The notes: generated by a model from the letters alone, not told the origin. Positions 8,301-16,265 are shown, numbered from the stretch's first letter. The stretch is 60,711 bases of DNA from an uncultured Lachnospiraceae bacterium (GCA_934438085.1 CAKSBC010000014.1:1-60711), one strand, 5' to 3'. Translations and numbers: made by a program.

Positions 8301-8412
8301 CGCAACACGCTTCCATTGACGTTACTATATCCATACAGCCATGACCTTTGATGCACTTATATATGCCGAAAAATGCATCAAACTCAACATATTTGCAATC
8401 AGCACAACACAT
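8254..8412 (-). CDS. Small cysteine-rich phage protein, 52 aa
   Basis: A frame too short for most gene callers: MCCADCKYVEF at the start and EKIQT at the end, with seven Cys (2, 3, 6, 20, 26, 36, 37) and two His, suggesting metal binding. GAGG lies 8 nt before the ATG. The start is nested in the end of the upstream membrane-protein gene, and the 3' end overlaps the XRE gene by 47 nt. Cys spacing and conserved-looking text make it more likely a gene than chance; function unknown. Confidence 0.55.
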   Translation of the reverse strand: MCCADCKYVEFDAFFGIYKCIKGHGCMDIVTSMEACCDEYEGYKKHSEKIQT

Positions 8413-8599
8413 TGATAAGTACCTCATAAATTTTATTTATAGAGTTTAAAATTACCATTAATACACAAATCACCACCATTGTTTTGATATCAATTTCTTT
8501 TATAACTAAACCTAATAAAACAATGATGCATATAAGTGCTATGTTTATAACTGATAACAAGCTTTGACCTCCTCTGTTGCATTTCCGCATAAACGTCAT
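8399..8599 (-). CDS. Small membrane protein, two TM segments
   Basis: A 66-residue protein with a basic N-terminus (MRKCNRGG) and two hydrophobic helices (about 14-33 and 38-62). The start could be the first ATG or Met4 (8590). Its stop overlaps the start of the Cys-rich gene. No family recognised. Confidence 0.5.
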   Translation of the reverse strand: MTFMRKCNRGGQSLLSVINIALICIIVLLGLVIKEIDIKTMVVICVLMVILNSINKIYEVLINVLC

Positions 8600-8626
8600 T
8601 TAAAATAACATTTATGCGGAAAATTT

Positions 8627-9139
8627 TTACACATCGAAAACGTCATTAACTGTGATATAGATATTCTTATACGGCTGATTGTTATTATTTGCATTCTTTC
8701 CGCTGTACTTCACATCGTACTTAATACCATAACCTAAGCCGTCTGTGGCTTCCTTGATGTCCGCAAGCAGATCCTCTACCGCGTCATAGTCCTCATTTCT
8801 AAGAACGGTCTGTATAATAGGCTCCGCTTCCGGCTCCTCAGATAATGCTGCTAAAAGCTTTGAGGTTGGATTAAAGCCCTTAGAGAAGTTATCCCTAAAT
8901 ACACCGTTATAATTGATTGTAGAACCCTTATATTCGCCCTCAATAACCTTTAAATTGATCCATATCTGCTTACTATCATCGAAAGATGAGTCTTTAAGCT
9001 CAAGCTTATTAAGTACCACGTCATACTCACCTGCGGGTACTTCCTGAAACTCATTTTCCTTAGCTTCGGCAGCAGCTTTTTCTGCCTTTTTGATTTCGTC
9101 CTCGCTTACTGATTTTTTCCATGCGTCATAAATGCTCAT
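8627..9139 (-). CDS. DUF669-like phage protein (SSB-like)
   Basis: A 170-residue acidic protein. The N-terminal helix (MSIYDAWKKS) is followed by a beta-rich core, EVPAGEYDVVLNKLELKDS and IWINLKVIEGEYKG, typical of DUF669 proteins. These sit beside Sak4-type ATPases in many phages and are thought to work as single-strand DNA-binding proteins. Its position three genes from the polymerase and next to the Sak4-like gene supports a recombination or replication role. Confidence 0.75.
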   Translation of the reverse strand: MSIYDAWKKSVSEDEIKKAEKAAAEAKENEFQEVPAGEYDVVLNKLELKDSSFDDSKQIWINLKVIEGEYKGSTINYNGVFRDNFSKGFNPTSKLLAALSEEPEAEPIIQTVLRNEDYDAVEDLLADIKEATDGLGYGIKYDVKYSGKNANNNNQPYKNIYITVNDVFDV

Positions 9140-9154
9140 TTGTTTACCCTTTCC

Positions 9155-9313
9155 TTACTTTAAAATTGCTATTATTAGCTGAAATGACTGACTTTCAGAA
9201 AATCCGGCCTTTATCAGTTCTGAATATAATTCTTTTATTTCGTTAGCAACTTTTTTAACTGCCGTATTTTCGTTTGTCATTTCAGCTTCAAGTATCTTGT
9301 ATATATCAATCAT
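9155..9313 (-). CDS. Small phage protein, 52 aa, between Sak4-like and DUF669 genes
   Basis: A frame beginning MIDIYKILEAEMTNEN and ending LIIAILK, largely helical. Its ATG overlaps the end of the Sak4-like gene, and it ends 16 bp before the DUF669 start, filling an otherwise empty gap with coupled translation. Similar helical peptides occur in this position in clostridial prophages (recollection, not checked). Function unknown. Confidence 0.55.
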   Translation of the reverse strand: MIDIYKILEAEMTNENTAVKKVANEIKELYSELIKAGFSESQSFQLIIAILK

Positions 9314-10322
9314 TTCTCGTTCTCCTACGTCTCTTTTTATCTACAGCGTCCATTACTTCCTCAAATGGCACTTCTTCACGGTTCCCTGCTATTTCGTCCA
9401 CAGTCTCCGTTATTTCATCACGCTCATCTTCCGCAACGGCTTTAGCCTGCTCCATAGCTTCCGTAAATCGGTTTCTTCGGCGTCTCGGCGGTGTCTCGTC
9501 CTCACCCTTTGAGTCCTCAGCGTCTGATTTATCCTCAGTTTCTTCTGACGGCTTATCGTCTACCTTAGTACGTCTGCGGCGGTCCTCTGTTTTATTGTCC
9601 TCTGTAGCAGTGCGTGTTTTTCTTGTTCTCGCCTGTGGCTTTTCTACTTCCGGTGCGGCGGCTTCTTCATCTGCCTTTGACATATCCTCATCACTCTTAG
9701 CGCCGTCCATGTGGTAATAGTTTCTGATTTTCTCATCGACATAAGCTAAATCATTATCAATAGCATATGTGCTAAACATTTCTTCCGGGCTTTTTGTGGT
9801 ATCCTTGCCGTTATTCTGTGTAGCAAAGTAATATTTGCCGTCTGCTACCAAAGTTCTTAATACGATGGTAAAAAGTCCCTCAACGGTTATCTTTTCTCTT
9901 AACAACTTTCCGATAAGCTTTGTTCTTGTTATTCCGTCCTCAAGTGTCTCTGTATGTGTCATAAAGTACACGATCACATCGTCTGGAAGCTCTTTGCAAG
10001 CGTCGAGAATATCAAAGTAATTACCACCAAAGTCGTTATACTTATCCCAACCGCTTTCGTGTATCCTGTTCATATATGGGATAGCAAGGATATACTGAAA
10101 ATCATCAATAATAATCGACTTAGCGCCCTGCTTCACGCTGTCTTTCATGAAACGTATGATTTTCTTTGAGTCCGTCTCGCCGTACAGCATATTAAACTGT
10201 GTTCTGAATGGTAAACGGCGCTTTTCCGGCGATACAATAACCGTTGTGTTTGGATTCATGTTGTGCATGGAGAACGTCTTTCCCGTTCCACTCTCTCCCT
10301 GTAAAAGTACTTTTTCAGCCAT
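9306..10322 (-). CDS. Sak4-like RecA-fold ATPase
   Basis: A 338-residue protein. Walker A is GESGTGKT (residues 9-16) and Walker B is SIIIDDFQ (about 69-76), as in phage single-strand annealing or RecA-like Sak4 proteins (AAA_24). After about residue 215 the protein becomes a long low-complexity tail of Lys, Arg, Glu and Asp, including runs such as RRRR, which is probably disordered. It likely promotes strand annealing with the DUF669 protein. Confidence 0.75.
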   Translation of the reverse strand: MAEKVLLQGESGTGKTFSMHNMNPNTTVIVSPEKRRLPFRTQFNMLYGETDSKKIIRFMKDSVKQGAKSIIIDDFQYILAIPYMNRIHESGWDKYNDFGGNYFDILDACKELPDDVIVYFMTHTETLEDGITRTKLIGKLLREKITVEGLFTIVLRTLVADGKYYFATQNNGKDTTKSPEEMFSTYAIDNDLAYVDEKIRNYYHMDGAKSDEDMSKADEEAAAPEVEKPQARTRKTRTATEDNKTEDRRRRTKVDDKPSEETEDKSDAEDSKGEDETPPRRRRNRFTEAMEQAKAVAEDERDEITETVDEIAGNREEVPFEEVMDAVDKKRRRRTRND

Positions 10323-10340
10323 AACGTAAACTTTCCTTTC

Positions 10341-10883
10341 TTACATAAATTTCCAAATAAAACCGCCTGCTGTTTTTCTTTTTCCGTTGGCGGACCGTCC
10401 TATATTCGTTCTCGAAATATTTGTATTTTTACTTGCTTCGGTAATGGATTTAAATTTATTAATGACATTTCCAAAAGGATCACATTGTATTACAGATTTT
10501 TTCAAAACGTCATATGCTTTTTTCATAGAATCTTTATAAATCTGTTTTGAATAATCAATTTTGGAATGCCTTGTTTTTGCTGCTTTCCCATAATTCATGT
10601 TGTATTTCGCTGTACACCATTCAAGGTTAGTGACATTATTATTCAATTTATTTTCATCCTTATGGTTTACCTGTGGATAATTGTTTGGATTTGGTATAAA
10701 AGCTTCGGCAACAACCCTATGAACAAGCTTATTTTTTCCCTCTTTTTCATTGAATAACTCAACCATCATATACCCGTTCTTATTACGACTCGGTTTCAAA
10801 TACTTTTTTGAACAAATACTGTAAATATTTCCTTGCTCATCTACTGTATAGTTTTCAAACCCATTTACGACTTTTTCTGCCAT
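10341..10883 (-). CDS. Free-standing HNH homing endonuclease
   Basis: A 180-residue protein. A NUMOD4-like segment lies at residues 5-45, with FENYTVDEQGNIYS near the start. An HNH core follows (LVHRVVAEAF, then QVNHKDENKLNNN and NLEWCT, residues 52-92). The end has a NUMOD1-like DNA-binding repeat (SITEASKNTNISRTNI, about 145-160). It sits between the HD gene and the Sak4-like gene. Its first five residues, MAEKV, equal those of the Sak4-like protein it precedes. It is probably a selfish insertion. Confidence 0.8.
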   Translation of the reverse strand: MAEKVVNGFENYTVDEQGNIYSICSKKYLKPSRNKNGYMMVELFNEKEGKNKLVHRVVAEAFIPNPNNYPQVNHKDENKLNNNVTNLEWCTAKYNMNYGKAAKTRHSKIDYSKQIYKDSMKKAYDVLKKSVIQCDPFGNVINKFKSITEASKNTNISRTNIGRSANGKRKTAGGFIWKFM

Positions 10884-10887
10884 GTGC

Positions 10888-11454
10888 TTACTCCTTTTCT
10901 GTGATATGGCTTGCCCATAAATCAGCCGTGTGAATTGTTATATATAAAGGTGTCTCAGCTCCCTTTAATGCATAATTAGCGGACTCATAAAGTCCATCGT
11001 GAAACCTTATAGCAAACTCCTCTTGCTCTGTTAGGTCAATGAACCTGTTAATGATGCATAATGACCTTGTAGCATGATCTATAGGCAGTAAATCGGGATT
11101 TCTCTTATATGGCTTTGCATCCGATGCCTTACCGCTTTTAAGGATATTTTCAACATACATCTTTCGACCATGATCCCCGCATTTACCCACATCATGCAGT
11201 AATGCAGCTATGGTTATTGAGTCCTGCAACTCCTTGTACTGGGCATCGGGCATGAGTGCCAATGCTATATTGTGGGCATGTTTAAATACGTTGTATGAAT
11301 GTTCGGCAAGTCCACCTTCACAATGTAAGTGATTGGCACTCGATGCCGGGGCTTCAAAGAAGCCAATAGCAACCAAATAGGCTATCAAGTCCTCAATACC
11401 CTCTCGGCATGTTTCGGTTAATGCCTTGATTATTTTTTCTTTAATTTCATTCAT
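10888..11454 (-). CDS. HD-domain phosphohydrolase
   Basis: A 188-residue protein with HD-superfamily metal ligands: HCEGGLAEHSYNV (candidate His near 52) and ALLHDVGKCGDHG (HD at residues 87-88). The family hydrolyses nucleotides or removes phosphate groups using divalent metal. It may serve nucleotide metabolism during phage replication. It overlaps the VRR-NUC gene by 8 nt. Confidence 0.75.
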   Translation of the reverse strand: MNEIKEKIIKALTETCREGIEDLIAYLVAIGFFEAPASSANHLHCEGGLAEHSYNVFKHAHNIALALMPDAQYKELQDSITIAALLHDVGKCGDHGRKMYVENILKSGKASDAKPYKRNPDLLPIDHATRSLCIINRFIDLTEQEEFAIRFHDGLYESANYALKGAETPLYITIHTADLWASHITEKE

Positions 11455-11746
11455 TAAGCAGATCCTCCACTAATAATTTGAATGCTTCAAAGCCGTTGGG
11501 ATGCAGTATCATAGCTATCCCACCCGCTTCAATTATTTTGTCTCGTTCATAAAGCTGTAGCTCCGAGGGTTTACCCCTGTCTGCTTTCACCTCGATAGCT
11601 AAGAATCTTCCGTTGACACAAACCAATATGTCGGGGATTCCTTTCCGTGTAAAAGCATTTGCGAAATACTTGACGTACCAACAGCCTTTACTATCGAGAA
11701 ATTTTTTTATTTTATTTTCAAACTGCTTTTCCGGTCCTGCACTCAT
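11447..11746 (-). CDS. VRR-NUC nuclease
   Basis: A 99-residue single-domain nuclease. PD-(D/E)XK-type residues are visible: KGIPDI (Asp39), AIEVKAD (Glu52, Lys54) and a later Gln64 in SELQ, the VRR-NUC arrangement. Such phage proteins cut branched or flap DNA. A GTG directly precedes the chosen ATG; the ATG at 11746 overlaps the TGA of the upstream membrane-protein gene (TGATG), so I prefer it. Confidence 0.8.
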   Translation of the reverse strand: MSAGPEKQFENKIKKFLDSKGCWYVKYFANAFTRKGIPDILVCVNGRFLAIEVKADRGKPSELQLYERDKIIEAGGIAMILHPNGFEAFKLLVEDLLNE

Positions 11747-11907
11747 CACATATACCCCATTTTGTGAAGCTTATTTTTATTAAGCACCATATAAACGGCT
11801 ATATATGCGACTGATACAATCACCATGAAAAGCGGTATATTTGAAGCCGTATCCAACATACAGCCGAATATGATGAGCATTAACCATGCGATTTTAAAAA
11901 GTGTCAT
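11746..11907 (-). CDS. Small membrane protein, 53 aa
   Basis: An otherwise uncovered frame: MTLFKIAWLMLIIFGCML, a short loop, then a second hydrophobic segment (IPLFMVIVSVAYIAVYMVL) and a basic tail. It begins at an ATG overlapping the stop of the SNF2 gene (ATGA at 11904-11907) and ends in a TGATG overlap with the VRR-NUC start. The coupling on both sides supports it as a gene. Function unknown. Confidence 0.55.
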   Translation of the reverse strand: MTLFKIAWLMLIIFGCMLDTASNIPLFMVIVSVAYIAVYMVLNKNKLHKMGYM

Positions 11908-13118
11908 TTCTCAAATAACCTCTCTGTATAGTCTGTGCCGCGTTCTAAGGCACTGTAAACGGCTTTTTCGATTGAGTCCCTACAGATTAGCCTGTAATAC
12001 ATACAAGTACGTTCCTGACCTATTCTGTGCGTTCTCTTTTGGCTCTGCATGTAGTCCTCGCATTTAACAGTTGGATCAAAGTACACGATTTTGTTTGATA
12101 GCTGTAAATTAAGTCCTTTTGCTCCTGCCTGATACTGACAAAGCGTAATAGAGTTTTCTTCCTGCTCGTATGCTGTCAAATCTCTCTGTCTGCCATTAAC
12201 AACCGATATCGGTCTATCAAGCTTCACACAAAGCTGCTTTATAGCGTCAAAATCAGCATTAAAGGCGTAAAAAATAATAAGTCTGTCATTTGTGGACTGT
12301 ATCAAGTCTTTAAGTGCTGACAGCTTATTTTTGTTATGCGCTCCGCACAGCATTCTTGCATAAAGTATCTTTGTAAGTGTGGTATCTCCTACAAACTCGG
12401 TATCTTCAACGTAAGTGATTGAGGTTTTCATAAACTCTCTGTACTCTTTTGTTACGTTTACCGTAATGTCTGTAAATATCTGTTCCGGCAGGCTGAAACA
12501 TTCGTCGGTACGTTTAAATATGGCTCCGTGTTCTCTTAACTTCCGCTTTAATCTGTCTACGTGTTTATACGGTTTAGTTTTATCAACTATCCATACTTTG
12601 GCATTGCCTACGTCCATTAAGTGCCTATTAACGTAAGTATCAAGATATAGCTTCTGCGATATATCCCAACCTAACAGCTTTCCCTGTGTCCACAGATTTT
12701 CGTACTTACCGCTGCACGGTGTACCGCTTAGTAAAATCACATTTGCAGGATGCAGCTTTAAAACAAACTTTGTCTGTTTTGCTGTAGCATTCTGAATGAG
12801 TGATGACTCATCAAGCATAAGCGTAAAATCAACAAGTTTTAAAAGCTCCGGTCTGCGCCAAGCAAGTTCATAGTTAATAATTCCTATGCTGAATTTCTTT
12901 AGTTCCTCTGTGTCTGAAAGAAATAATTCAAACTCTGCTTTGTTCGTGAGATCCCGCACTACCACACCGGGATAATTGTTTTCAAAGTGCTGTATCCAGT
13001 CCTCTATTTTGGACTTTTGGCAGATAACAAGATTGACACACCGACCGAAAGATATGAGCTTTTCAGATCCGATATAGGTTTTTCCAAGTCCCATGTCAGT
13101 CGTAGTAATACGCAACAC
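11904..13118 (-). CDS. SNF2-type helicase, N-terminus displaced by a frameshift
   Basis: A 404-residue superfamily 2 ATPase. Motif I DMGLGKT is at residues 8-14, a DEAH-like LMLDESS lies near residue 100, and motif VI is QKRTHRIGQ near the end. An upstream frame from a GTG at 13182 encodes a segment beginning KLYEHQIEALKL and ending RVAYYYD, the normal N-terminus with its Q-like motif. It then hits a TGA at 13096-13098. Removing 4 nt (TGAC, 13095-13098) would restore YYYDMGLGKT. The remaining GTG start at 13118 keeps the Walker A motif but loses about 28 residues, so function is uncertain. Confidence 0.7.
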   Translation of the reverse strand: MLRITTTDMGLGKTYIGSEKLISFGRCVNLVICQKSKIEDWIQHFENNYPGVVVRDLTNKAEFELFLSDTEELKKFSIGIINYELAWRRPELLKLVDFTLMLDESSLIQNATAKQTKFVLKLHPANVILLSGTPCSGKYENLWTQGKLLGWDISQKLYLDTYVNRHLMDVGNAKVWIVDKTKPYKHVDRLKRKLREHGAIFKRTDECFSLPEQIFTDITVNVTKEYREFMKTSITYVEDTEFVGDTTLTKILYARMLCGAHNKNKLSALKDLIQSTNDRLIIFYAFNADFDAIKQLCVKLDRPISVVNGRQRDLTAYEQEENSITLCQYQAGAKGLNLQLSNKIVYFDPTVKCEDYMQSQKRTHRIGQERTCMYYRLICRDSIEKAVYSALERGTDYTERLFEK

Positions 13119-13174
13119 GGTTAAAGCCTTTAGTAAGCTTTAAAGCTTCTATCTGATGTTCGTATAACTTCGTT

Positions 13175-13615
13175 TTAATCACCCCCTTTGTAATTCACTG
13201 GGAGAACGAAACCTATCAAATTTCCATCTTCGAGAATGCATATAGGTGATTTGTGATTCCTACCGCAATATTCCGCATTAGGCGTGTCAAACAGCTTTAA
13301 ATATTTCTCGTTGATATATACTTTTGTATCCTCATGCTCAAATATCACTAATTTTGATCCCTGATGTTCAACGGTCATATTTGACTTTTTAAAAGCTTCT
13401 GTATATTGAAATTTTGTAAATTCAGCCACATTAATTTTTTCAGTGCCGCAAAGTTTTTCTGCATCCAGAAAACAAAACTCTTTCGGTATATATGCTATCC
13501 AGCGGGTAGCTACGATAATCGTATAATCATCGTTTTCGGACCATTTAAGTTTTTCCGGCTTATTCTGCATTCTAAGTTTTAAGATGTGCTGCTGTATTTT
13601 TAAATAATTCATCAT
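13175..13615 (-). CDS. Phage protein of unknown function, 146 aa
   Basis: I do not recognise the family. It is a soluble, mixed alpha/beta protein with aromatic-rich strands (WIAYIPKEFCF, VYINEKYLKLF) and a C-terminal YCGRNHKSPICILEDGNLIGFVLPV. The layout vaguely recalls sliding-clamp-like phage proteins, but I cannot support that. It overlaps the excisionase-like gene by 4 nt and the original start of the helicase (GTG 13182). Confidence 0.6.
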   Translation of the reverse strand: MMNYLKIQQHILKLRMQNKPEKLKWSENDDYTIIVATRWIAYIPKEFCFLDAEKLCGTEKINVAEFTKFQYTEAFKKSNMTVEHQGSKLVIFEHEDTKVYINEKYLKLFDTPNAEYCGRNHKSPICILEDGNLIGFVLPVNYKGGD

Positions 13616-13809
13616 CCGACCTCTTTTTGTATTATCAGTGCGTCAACGTCCTGCCCCTCATAGGTCTTTAAAAATTCGTCTAACGCTTCCGGTCTGATTT
13701 TCAAGCTGCCAAGCTTCAATGCTGGGAGAAACCCAAGTCGTATTAGCTTGTACACATAGTTTGGGTTTACGTGTAGCTGCTCTGATGCTTCTTTGATTGT
13801 AAGTAGCAT
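13612..13809 (-). CDS. Excisionase-like helix-turn-helix protein
   Basis: A 65-residue protein. Residues 1-50 are a MerR/excisionase-type winged helix (MLLTIKEASEQLHVNPNYVY, then LIRLGFLPALKLGSLKIR). Proteins of this type act as Xis directionality factors or DNA-binding regulators. A longer frame starts at 13848, but GGAG 8 nt before the ATG at 13809 supports the shorter form. It is the second gene of the leftward operon. Confidence 0.7.
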   Translation of the reverse strand: MLLTIKEASEQLHVNPNYVYKLIRLGFLPALKLGSLKIRPEALDEFLKTYEGQDVDALIIQKEVG

Positions 13810-13850
13810 TTTGCATCTCCTTTCTTTTTTTGTTTGTTGTAGTGACATTT

Positions 13851-14033
13851 TTAGTCAAAAAGATGCCACCAATCAATGCCCAATGCGTTGGCTATGAGCT
13901 TTGCATTTTTGACGGTCAGCTCATATTGACCTATTTCAAGTGCCGTTATTGCGGTTCTTTTTATTCCTGCCGCTTCTGCTAACTTTGCTTGAGTAAGTCC
14001 TTTTGACTTACGGTATTCTCGTACCTTGTTCAT
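13851..14033 (-). CDS. Cro-like XRE repressor
   Basis: A 60-residue DNA-binding protein made of one XRE helix-turn-helix domain (VREYRKSKGLTQAKLAEAAG, then IKRTAITALEIGQYELT). A longer frame to 14108 exists, but AAAGGAGG just before the ATG at 14033 fixes the start, and the -10 box of its promoter lies at 14058-14063, inside the longer frame. It is the first leftward gene and faces the CI-like gene, the standard Cro position. Confidence 0.8.
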   Translation of the reverse strand: MNKVREYRKSKGLTQAKLAEAAGIKRTAITALEIGQYELTVKNAKLIANALGIDWWHLFD

Positions 14034-14057
14034 TTTTCCCTCCTTTCGCATATGGGC

Positions 14058-14086
14058 ATTATATGCGTTTTGAAATGACATATCAA
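14058..14086 (-). promoter_or_regulatory. Leftward early promoter (cro side)
   Basis: On the minus strand, TTGATA (14086-14081), a 17-bp spacer beginning TGTCATTT and ending GCA, then TATAAT (14063-14058). The ATG of the Cro-like gene is 25 bp downstream. The spacer start and the bases before the -10 match those of the rightward promoter, so one repressor could bind both. Confidence 0.75.
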
Positions 14087-14158
14087 GCTTTTTATTTAAT
14101 TTTGTCACACTTTGTCATATTGCTATAGCCCGGAGCATGATTTTTAGTAACATTTTTA

Positions 14159-14187
14159 TTGACATGTCATTTTTAATGGCATATAAT
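14159..14187 (+). promoter_or_regulatory. Rightward promoter of the CI-like gene with operator
   Basis: Consensus sigma-A promoter TTGACA (14159-14164), 17-bp spacer, TATAAT (14182-14187). A perfect palindrome TGACATGTCA (14160-14169) covers the -35, and TGTCATTTTTAATGGCA (14165-14181) forms an imperfect dyad in the spacer. These are good operator candidates for the two flanking XRE repressors. Confidence 0.8.
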
Positions 14188-14218
14188 GAAGTCACCAAGA
14201 AAAAAGGAGGTTCTGAAA

Positions 14219-14617
14219 ATGAAATTTTCACCAAATAGGTTAAAGCTTGTTCGTAAGAATGCAGGACTTACACAGCAAGAAGTTTGTGACAAGTTAGCAC
14301 CATACGGAATAAACATTGTCCGTACAACATATCAGTCTTACGAAACAGGACGGTTTGAACCAACCGTTGAGACTGCGAAAGTATTAGCAAAAATATTAGA
14401 CTCAGATCCTGATTATCTGTACCAAAACGACTTAGTGGGAAAAATCACAGAAAAATACGATGAGGATCATGACTTCCCAGCTTTGCTGGAATACGTCAAG
14501 GAATTACCGAACGATTTTGACAACATAAGTGATGATGCTAAGCAGCTAATTAAAAACTGCATCGACCAAGCATTAAAAATATACAAGCTTAGTGTCAAAG
14601 ATAATGAAAATACATAG
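14219..14617 (+). CDS. CI-like XRE-family lysogeny repressor
   Basis: A 132-residue regulator. The XRE helix-turn-helix is at about residues 8-55 (LVRKNAGLTQQEVCDKLAP, then TYQSYETGRFEPT). The rest is a short acidic helical domain without a LexA-type Ser-Lys protease site, so release from repression would not be by RecA-driven self-cleavage. The start at 14219 follows AAAAGGAGG with 8-nt spacing; an in-frame ATG at 14186 is inside the promoter -10. It reads toward the integrase, from which the right inverted repeat separates it; its stop codon touches the repeat edge. Confidence 0.8.
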   Translation: MKFSPNRLKLVRKNAGLTQQEVCDKLAPYGINIVRTTYQSYETGRFEPTVETAKVLAKILDSDPDYLYQNDLVGKITEKYDEDHDFPALLEYVKELPNDFDNISDDAKQLIKNCIDQALKIYKLSVKDNENT

Positions 14618-14934
14618 TGTTACACCTGTTACACGTGTGTTACAGGTGAAAATTGAGAGGTGTAACACTTAAAAATGGCTTAAAATAAGGCTTTTAGAGC
14701 TGTGTGTTACACGTGTTACACTGTTACACCTCTTTATGCTGTATATTGAATAACAACATTACTGTAATTTTTAAAATTAATAAAATATGTACTAATGAAA
14801 TATATAGTAATGTAATTAAATAAATATATAGTAATAAGGTGTAACACGTGTAACAAATCTCTGAAAACGGCTTAAAATAAGGCTTTTAACGTGTTACACG
14901 TCTTAAAAATAAGATGTAACACGTGTAACAATTA
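14616..14934. repeat. Right arm of the 319-bp perfect inverted repeat
   Basis: Exact reverse complement of 775-1093. It fills almost the whole 367-bp gap between the CI-like gene and the integrase gene and begins at the repressor stop codon. It holds the same twelve TGTTACA-type iterons in the opposite orientation and two copies of the AAGCC-type 19-mer (14677-14695 and 14869-14887). The arms enclose 13,522 bp. Confidence 0.95.
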
Positions 14935-14984
14935 TATTTATTTAAAATCCAGTATATTTATACAATGAAAGGAGCTGATGTCAC

Positions 14985-16265
14985 ATGGCAAATGTGACGT
15001 ATAGAAAGCGTAGTAATGGTTGGGAATATAGATTTGATGTAGGCAAGATTGACGGAAAAAGGCAGCAATTATCTAAAGGTGGATTCAGGACAAAAGCAGA
15101 AGCAATTAAAGCTGGAGCCGAACGTTTCCGGAACTACACACAAACAGGTGTGATTATCAATGATGTTGATATAAGCGTATCTGACTACCTTGATTATTGG
15201 TTTTTCAATGTCTGTGTGATTGAAAATAAAGTGTCTACTGTAGATAACTACTATTACGCCATAAATAAGCATTTAAAGCCACGATTCGGCGCGTACAAGC
15301 TCCAAGCATTAACAACAGCCACTATACACAAGTGGGTACTTGATTTAAAATCAGACGGCTATTCAAGGCATACAGTTTCCGGCTATTTGTCATGCTTATC
15401 ATCTGCGATGAATTATGCAGAAATAACGCTTAATTACATTGACAGAAACCCCTGCGATAAAGTAAAGCTACCAAAGTTCGAGCGTAAATCAGATAAAGGT
15501 CATTATTACATTTACCCTGAGACGTACAAAGCGATACTTGATTTACTCGAAACAAAGCCGTATTTTAAGGTAGCCGTAATGATTGGATATCACACCGGAA
15601 TGCGTATCGGTGAGGTATTCGGGCTTACATGGAATGATATAGATTTTGAGAATAAGACGATATGTGTAAGTAGGCAGATCATAAAACGTAATTTCGGCGC
15701 GGATATGCGAAAAGTTGCTGAAATAAAAGGGAAAAAGGTTATAAAATCTGATTGGTACACACAAAGCCCAAAGACACACGCCGCTTATAGGACCATTTAC
15801 ATTGACGATGATCTTGTAAGTGTTTTGAGGGATTATAAAGCATGGCAGGACGCCAACAAAGAAAAATACGGAGAATACTATACAACGCATTATTTTAAGC
15901 CTGAGACGGACGAAAAAGGCAAGACCATATACAGAATACTTCCGGTGTCTAATTCGCTTCCTATCGACCTTGAAACGGCTGATTTGGTATTTGTTAAAGA
16001 GAATGGAGAATATACAAGCACCGACTCATTTAAATATGCCGCAAGGCTTATACATGGCAATATAACTAAAGAATTTGATTTTCATTCACTGCGTCATACA
16101 CATGCGACAATGCTTGTTAAAGAAAAAGTCAACCCGGTAATATTACAAAGACGACTTGGACATGACAGCATATCAACGACTTTGGAATACTACACGCATG
16201 AGATTGAGGAAATGACAAGTGAAGCAAATGAACAAATCGAAAACTTATTTAAAGGCGCTCTGTGA
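14985..16265 (+). CDS. int: Tyrosine integrase
   Basis: A 426-residue site-specific recombinase. An AP2-like arm-binding domain is at residues 1-50, a SAM-like core-binding domain at about 60-160, and the catalytic domain follows. Visible active-site residues are Arg207 (HTGMRIGE), His367 and Arg370 (HSLRHTHAT), His393 (LGHDSIS) and Tyr403 (EYYTH). The ATG follows AAAGGAGCTG. It would integrate and excise the element at the rlmD 3' end about 115 bp downstream. Its best partner is the excisionase-like protein at 13612-13809. Confidence 0.92.
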   Translation: MANVTYRKRSNGWEYRFDVGKIDGKRQQLSKGGFRTKAEAIKAGAERFRNYTQTGVIINDVDISVSDYLDYWFFNVCVIENKVSTVDNYYYAINKHLKPRFGAYKLQALTTATIHKWVLDLKSDGYSRHTVSGYLSCLSSAMNYAEITLNYIDRNPCDKVKLPKFERKSDKGHYYIYPETYKAILDLLETKPYFKVAVMIGYHTGMRIGEVFGLTWNDIDFENKTICVSRQIIKRNFGADMRKVAEIKGKKVIKSDWYTQSPKTHAAYRTIYIDDDLVSVLRDYKAWQDANKEKYGEYYTTHYFKPETDEKGKTIYRILPVSNSLPIDLETADLVFVKENGEYTSTDSFKYAARLIHGNITKEFDFHSLRHTHATMLVKEKVNPVILQRRLGHDSISTTLEYYTHEIEEMTSEANEQIENLFKGAL

